From Trichomonas vaginalis G3 (lineage: Eukaryota; Parabasalia; Trichomonadida; Trichomonadidae): 64,000 bases of DNA. The notes beneath the pieces were generated by a model that saw only the letters and a program-made list of their open reading frames with translations, made no database searches and was not told the origin of the DNA. A program made the translations under genes and the position numbers. Location: contig NC_067203.1 of the NCBI RefSeq assembly GCF_026262505.1, forward strand, positions 2,480,001 through 2,544,000. The letters are read 5' to 3'. Shown here one piece after another: positions 58,320 through 64,000 of this stretch. The stretch's first letter is position 1, and every line of letters starts with the position of its first letter.

Positions 58320-59116
58320 TTATTCTTGACTTTGTTGTTCCATTTGTTGCATTTGTTGTTCTTGAGCTATTTGTTGTTGAAGTTGTTCTTGTAATACAAT
58401 ACTTTCACCAGTTGCATCTTCCAATTCGAAACTTTCTGCCGTCATTGACAAATACATAGGACATAAAAGTTTTACAGGAACAAAGTTTGCGTCAACTAAT
58501 GTCAACGTTATACTTGCCAAAGTGTTTGAGTTCACTAAGGTTGAAAATTCTGCATTCGAATGAACAATAGGCAAACCAGCAGAGAAAGTATTGTTTATAC
58601 GCATAAGTATCTTTTGGTCATAATAGTTTCTGTCGACATTCGAATAACACTTTGAACCTAAGTTTGAAACAATATATAAGATTGTGTGCTTAATGTCAAT
58701 GGAATAGACATTCCTTGTATGACACCTTTTCCTGTTATAGGAAACTGTTGGTAGTAAAAACCAGATATAAGTTTTGTATTATAGCTCATATCGTTTATAG
58801 TAAACTCAGTCGGACATCCAAACATAATGAAACCTGCTCTAGTTGCAGCACATGTTACATCCGTCCTTAAAGTATTAAATAAGTCAACAAAACCTGTTGG
58901 TGGTATATCTGAGTAAGTATCTTCAAAGGAGTATTTTTTACCATTCACAACAACAAAGTCTTCTGGTGTCAAAAGAGCAAAACAGGCTTTAGTCGTCATT
59001 GTGTTTAAAGTTAGTTTACAATATCGTCCTTGAGGACTTTGTAAGTTTGTTGTTATAGAATTATATGACTCAGGGTTTTTAGTCGTAATAGTATAAACCA
59101 TTATATCTTCTGCCAT
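58320..59116 (-). pseudogene. Putative minor capsid protein, one frameshift
   Basis: Homologue of 39061-39858 with one missing C near 58682-58686. Elsewhere it is essentially identical to the C copy and differs from the A copy by substitutions. Confidence 0.55.
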
Positions 59117-59120
59117 TTAC

Positions 59121-59702
59121 TTAGCAAATAAATTTTAATGAAATGTTGTGGTCGTCAAATATTTTTATGACGTCTGGGAAACTATACTTTAAGTTCAACG
59201 TTTCACCTCCTTTCATAACGTATATCTTGTCAATGACATTATATGAAACACCACAGCAACTAATGTCGGGTTCTATTTCTTTGATGTTTATATCGTCTGC
59301 CTCTGTCAAAAGTTTCAATAGTTCTTTCAAAACTTCACGAGGTGCGATGACATATGAGTTCACTTTTACAGGGTTGTGCTCAACCAAGTTTAACATTATA
59401 CCCAAAGCCTGACAAATCTTCTCCTGAGTTTTAAGTTTGTCTTTAAGTTGTTGGTAGTCGTTTCGAATATCTGCAACAGAACTTAAGTCTCTGCTAACTT
59501 CAGGATATGTTGGTTGTTCTTTTACAGGAACAATTGTTATACCATCTTGGTCTTCGTATGGTTTCCCCATTTCAACATCTCTTTCTTTGACATTGACAAC
59601 AACACTTTGAGTGTTTGTTTGAGTTGGTGAATTTAACTTCACATCTGCCACCGCCATTAAACCTTTTGAAACACTTACGCTTCTATTTTTCGGAAATGAC
59701 AT
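59121..59702 (-). CDS. Hypothetical Maverick protein, capsid cluster
   Basis: Intact 193-residue protein starting MSFPKNRS, identical to the 38475-39056 product. Same divergent promoter spacer (59703-59720) as in element A. Confidence 0.65.
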   Translation of the reverse strand: MSFPKNRSVSVSKGLMAVADVKLNSPTQTNTQSVVVNVKERDVEMGKPYEDQDGITIVPVKEQPTYPEVSRDLSSVADIRNDYQQLKDKLKTQEKICQALGIMLNLVEHNPVKVNSYVIAPREVLKELLKLLTEADDINIKEIEPDISCCGVSYNVIDKIYVMKGGETLNLKYSFPDVIKIFDDHNISLKFIC

Positions 59703-59720
59703 TTTACTTAGAATAAAAAG

Positions 59721-60140
59721 ATGGACGTATTCGAGTATCTCTTCGAATTGAAGCAAAACAAAGTTTACACACACAAACAATACAAGTTCATTGACAGAAT
59801 AGTTCTTTATACAAACAATGGTAAATGTTATAGAATAGCAGTCTTTGCTGAACCAAAATATTTTCATAAAGCAAAGAAAGTTGGTATAACTGAAATGGTG
59901 AAAGTTCTTGACGTTGACAAAAATATAACAACAAAACTTACAGATATTTCTAAAGGAAAGTTTATCTTACAATTTTATGTCAAAACTGGCGTACTGTCAA
60001 TATTTGACGGAGAGAAGTCAGTTCAAGAACAACTTACTGACCTGCTGCCAAAATCTGCTCGATGGAAGCTGTCGTTATGCCAATCTGAGGAGCCCCAGCA
60101 GGTTTCATCGAACGAATCTTCAAAAGAGCATCTTCCGTGA
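59721..60140 (+). CDS. Hypothetical Maverick protein overlapping the capsid gene tail-to-tail
   Basis: Intact 139-residue homologue of 1596-2015. The two copies differ near residues 23, 62-64 and 66-82, but not in the part overlapping the capsid gene. Confidence 0.6.
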   Translation: MDVFEYLFELKQNKVYTHKQYKFIDRIVLYTNNGKCYRIAVFAEPKYFHKAKKVGITEMVKVLDVDKNITTKLTDISKGKFILQFYVKTGVLSIFDGEKSVQEQLTDLLPKSARWKLSLCQSEEPQQVSSNESSKEHLP

Positions 60141-61635
60141 AAAGTGCTATTGGTTTTGTAAACTTCTTTGCTTTCAGTTCATCTGGACCGTCTCTGTCAC
60201 CAGTATATTGTATTTGTACAGTACCAACAGTTGAAATACCACCCATAAAGTCTTCTGAGTCAGCAAATGGAATGCCAAGCCAAAAGTTTGAACGGTCTCC
60301 ATTTGTATATTGAGTTTTTTGACCTCCTGTATGGGTCCATACTTTCACATATGGCATAATAGAACTTTGCATTTCAGGGTTAATGGTTGTTGTGAAGTTG
60401 TTGTTAAAGTTCATAGCATCTAATGTCAAGTTGTATGACCTCATATCCTCAACTGTAGAATATTCTTCTCTTGGATAATATTTGCCATCTATGTATATGA
60501 TATATTAATACCGGGGTTGTAGAAACAAGAATAGTCATTTATAGTTCGTCTGAACAGTACAAACATAGTATCTGCATGTTTCATTGCAGTTGTTAAGGCA
60601 ATATCTGTTCTTGCACCTGGGTCAGCACTTTGGTTTCTTCACCTGCAAAGTCTTTGACAGATATTTGGTGTATAGGGAACATAAGTGGAACTGCAATATA
60701 TTTGGCAGCTAAAGCATTTGAAATATCTGGGTCCAACATATAGACTGCAAGTCTGCTTTCTATTCTCTTGCATTCAAACTTTTCGCATGTGAACTTAACT
60801 GGGTCCCAAGCAGTTCAGCAGCATTGAAATAATAGTTTACTTCAGTGTTGAGGTTTGAGAAACCAAAGTCTAAGTCAACTTTGTCTTTGCAAAAGTCGGC
60901 GAATGACGTTTTATTTGTTCCCACTACTTCTGTAAGAGTGAATGGGTCTTGTGTTGGTGCAATGACTAAGTTATTTTTGCTTGGAGTAGTTCGATAGAAA
61001 TTTTTCCTGCCCAGTTTGGCAAGTATCTTAAAAACCTGAAGATGAGGAAAGATGACAAAGGAACTCTAAGTTTCAGTTTTTACTTTAGTGGCAGCATTTC
61101 CATCTGAACCAGAAAGGTTAACATAAACTCCTGGAACGTTAGGGTCAAGTCTTCTTATTTTCTCAATGGTGGCATACTGGTCTGTTTGTTCTTAGCTTGT
61201 GGTTGTACTGAGTTTCTCAAAGCGAACCATTCATAGTTTGCCCATGTTACTGTTTGAACTAAGTCAGAGTTAGAATATATCTTATATCCCATGAAAACTT
61301 CTGGAGCATATTGGTATCCGACATAGAAAATTCCATTGCAACCTTTCTTGTCAGACAACTTGGCAGAAGGTTTTATTTCAATGTCTTGTTCCACGTATAA
61401 GAAAGAGTTGTCAATAGAAAATTATATGAAACCTGTCGCAAGCAATATCTACTGTTGTTGAAGAACCTTCTCCAAACTCACCTACGTTTCCATAAGAAAC
61501 AGCAGTTGTATATTCGTAAGTTCCAGGAACTATTTCTGACCTTCTAATGGCATTGTCGCATTCGTTATACCATTCGGAAACATTTCCGTTCATGGCATCC
61601 AAAACTGTTGGCGTTATATTCTGAGCGGCGTACAT
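60034..61635 (-). pseudogene. Major capsid protein, frameshifted copy
   Basis: Collinear with 1909-3517. Indels near 60498-60510, 60635, 60815, 60988, 61080, 61190 and 61420 interrupt the frame, at positions mostly different from those in the A and C copies. Confidence 0.7.
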
Positions 61636-61667
61636 TTCATATGAGTAAAAATATAGAATAGTTGGAT

Positions 61668-64000
61668 TTATATGTCATAATAGAACCCACGTGGACCAAG
61701 CTTTACTTTCTTCCTGACTGAGTTTTTAACTCTTCTTTTTCCTTCATTGCCCTCTGCTTGAAGTTGTTGCATCTTTGCATTATGTTCATCTAGTATGTTG
61801 CAAATTTCCCATGTCCTTTTGCCTTTTGGCTCTGTCGCCCATCTCAGGTAACCTATATCCTAGAAAGAGTTTGTCATAGTCTGTATTTGAGTCTTCGCGT
61901 ATTGTTTGCATGACTCTTTCCTGAGTTTCCGGTTCAAGCTCTTCAAACAGTGCCTGTCCATATGGAATATGCTCGTTTCCAAATATATGTTTTGTAGCCA
62001 TTCTGGTTTTCTTTCCATGTTACCAACTATATCTTTTGTGAATGGGAAAGCTTCTACCCAATCTTTCAGTCTTGCGTCGTTTATTTCTGTAGTTGGTTTT
62101 ATTTTGTCAAGGAACATGTTTTTCAATACTAACATTTCATTTGGTACTGTCCATTTGAGTTTTCTTAAATATTCATCCCTTCTCGGTTCATTGTCTGCAA
62201 AGTAAGTTTTTTATGACATTTTGTAAACTTTCGTTTGCAAGGTCATGTACAATAGGTTCTCTTCCTTCTCTGTCCATAACTTTCTTTCTAAACTCTTCAC
62301 CAAATATACCATCTCTATGGTTCTGTGTAGTTCTTTGAGATAAATGTTCTAGAACGTCAGGTGTTATATTTCCATAGCCATGTTCATTTCATACTGGTTC
62401 AAAATATCTGCATCTTTCATATCTTTCAATGGCATTAAAGCCGCGCTGAAAATACCAGCTATATCTGGTTCACCATTGACTTCCATTGCGTCTACAACTT
62501 CTTGGAATTGAGGTTGTAAGTTTATGAACCACCTATCCGGGTTAGCTTTATGACCCCATCTCATTGTAGTTCCATCGTCTGCAGAAACAAAAGTAGGTTT
62601 GTTTCCATCTTGGTTAGGTTCTGAATGAAACTTTAAACAATGTTTCATTTCTATATGTTTTCTTGAAATTTAACCTTTTATCTTCACCGAGTTCATCCGA
62701 AGATTGAACGTTAAATGCTCGTAAGTAAAAAAGGGTTGTTGTATTTGTGTACATTTTTTTTTTCAGTTCTTCCATTCTATGCTGAATATTTTCATCTGGT
62801 GCTGGAGTCTTTTGTATGTCGGCAAACATTTTTCGATATTTCTTTCTACTATGTCAGCCGAATTTTTTTTAGACTCTTTGGAAATATTCCATATTCTCCG
62901 CATACTCTTGTTGAGGGTCAAGATTTTTCGGCTGTTCCAAATCTTCATCTAGTTCTGTGAAGTTAGTTTCCAAAGGAGTGACTTGTTCGTTTCCTTCAGG
63001 CTCTTCTAGCTGTTGTTGCTGAACTATTTCTTCCATGTCTGGTTGTATCTGAAACTATTTCTTCCTGTGGAGTTTCTGTACCTCATCTCTGGCATTTCAT
63101 ATATTCCGAGACCGTTTTTAACAATTTCCCTATCTACGTCATCCGCATTCATTAAGCTTTTGTTCTTTCGTTCGCGTCTTCATTTTTTACGCGTTTCATG
63201 ACAAAGTTGAATGTCATTTAGCTCTGACATCAATATCTCGCGAGTAAATTCATCCATGTCATTTGGATGATATGCTATTAAATCATATCCCTTAGCGAGC
63301 TTGTATTTTCCAGGTTTGAGATTATATCCGTTTTGGTGCTGAGCCATAAAGCTAAAATAGGTTCGGGTCAGTATTTCCATCCTTGAACTTTCCAATAGCT
63401 TCTTTATATCTGTCACTAAAGTCAACAGTATCTGGGAAACCACACTCTTCTTTAAGCATTTTTAAGAATTCTTGGTTTCCTTGTTCTCTACTTCTTTTAT
63501 GTCCTTGCTCTGGTTGTGGAGGTGGTTGTTGTGCAGGGTTTTGAACTGTTGGTTGTTGTTGTTGTTTTGGTGCATGCCTGTGTCTGTGTCCATGTGACGA
63601 TGTAAATGTGTTAGGTAGTCCTGGTGCAGGTGCTTCTCTTGGAGGGTTTGGTGGTATATAAGTTCCACTAGCTAGTATATAAGTTCCACCAGCTGGCACA
63701 TATGTTCCATCTGCAGCATAGTGTCCTACCTGACTTTTCGTTTTTAAGAAAGCATTTACTAGGTCTGTTTTGGTCTGTTGTAACTCTTTTTCTTGACTTT
63801 CCACAACAGTTGCTCTAACGGCGTCATAGGCACTTTGAACTGCCTGTCTCGTTGCTGCATCTGTTATTTTCGTCATATTTTGTGCTACTTCTTTTAACTC
63901 TTTGTCGAAACCTTCAGACTTCAGTTTCTTTCCAGATGAGAAGTCGTTCACTTGTTTCACCTTACTATGAAGAGCTTCGAAGGCGTTCTTAAAGTCAGCA
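61668..64000 (-). pseudogene. Large coiled-coil protein, frameshifted and cut by window edge
   Basis: Runs from the conserved GFYYDI end to the coiled-coil region. The GTYIPAG-type repeats (about 63660-63710) and the HGHRHRHAP linker are intact and in frame with the downstream globular part here, which supports a single ancestral gene. Breaks lie near 61785-61860, 61990, 62120, 62210, 62375, 62630, 62750, 62840, 63055 and 63180. Confidence 0.65.

Larger units (their letters stand above)
15351..64000 (+). mobile_element. Maverick/Polinton element B (outer, interrupted)
   Basis: B starts at 15351 with an A tract and TIR and continues to 32508. It is then interrupted by element C (32509-57667), resumes at 57668 in the same helicase gene, and runs out of the window. 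About 23.5 kb is visible, so roughly 1.7 kb should remain beyond 64000 if it matches C. The methyltransferase-to-polymerase half is almost identical to the corresponding half of C; the capsid half differs mainly by single-base indels. Integrase, polymerase, ATPase and capsid genes define it as a Maverick. Confidence 0.93.

Overview
The window looks like a chromosome segment of a trichomonad parasite, most likely Trichomonas vaginalis or a close relative. It is AT-rich, and its intronless host genes carry short TCAYW-type initiator-like sites and TAAA overlapping the stop codon. About 8 kb of host sequence is set among very large Maverick/Polinton DNA transposons, a class known to make up a large share of that genome. 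The genus assignment is inference; the Maverick assignment rests on gene content and ends seen directly.

Layout. (A) 1-7322 is the right-hand part of one Maverick: helicase start, putative minor capsid protein, two unknown genes, major capsid protein, a large coiled-coil protein, an operator-like repeat array and the terminal inverted repeat. (Host) 7323-15350 holds VPS51 (GARP/EARP tethering), a broken ankyrin gene, a small unknown gene, a Cyc8/Ssn6-like TPR corepressor, four copies of a short MITE-like repeat and a perfect 25-bp-arm palindrome. (B, outer) 15351-32508 continues at 57668-64000 and is a second Maverick in the same orientation as A; its far end lies beyond the window. (C, inner) 32509-57667 is a complete Maverick of about 25.2 kb, inserted in opposite orientation into the helicase gene of B. 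It is flanked by a 5-bp target duplication (AGATG) and creates an immediate stop in that gene.

Gene order from the methyltransferase end, read in B: Dam-like adenine methyltransferase, small membrane protein, two small virion-like genes, structural protein 1, phage-type tail-collar fibre, integrase, glycine-rich membrane-active-like protein, two small genes, protein-primed family B polymerase, structural protein 2 (paralogue of 1), a DNA-binding block (KilA-N, coiled coil, KilA-N/GIY-YIG, two more KilA-N), packaging ATPase, two unknown genes, SF3 helicase, minor capsid candidate, two unknown genes, major capsid protein, large coiled-coil protein. Together these supply replication (polymerase, helicase), integration (integrase), packaging (ATPase), a capsid and a possible attachment fibre, so the element resembles an integrated virus. 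No adenovirus-type cysteine protease was recognised.

The most striking signals are: operator-like arrays that share one spacing scaffold while the recognition word changes together in all half-sites between arrays; TIR hairpins whose stems differ while their flanks stay fixed; palindromes inserted in frame at one site of two KilA-N genes; a piece of methyltransferase gene captured at the left end of C; a D-D(35)-D integrase; and an altered motif C in the polymerase. Many frameshifts in the capsid halves of all three elements are single-base indels that differ between copies. They may be decay or unpolished long-read sequence.
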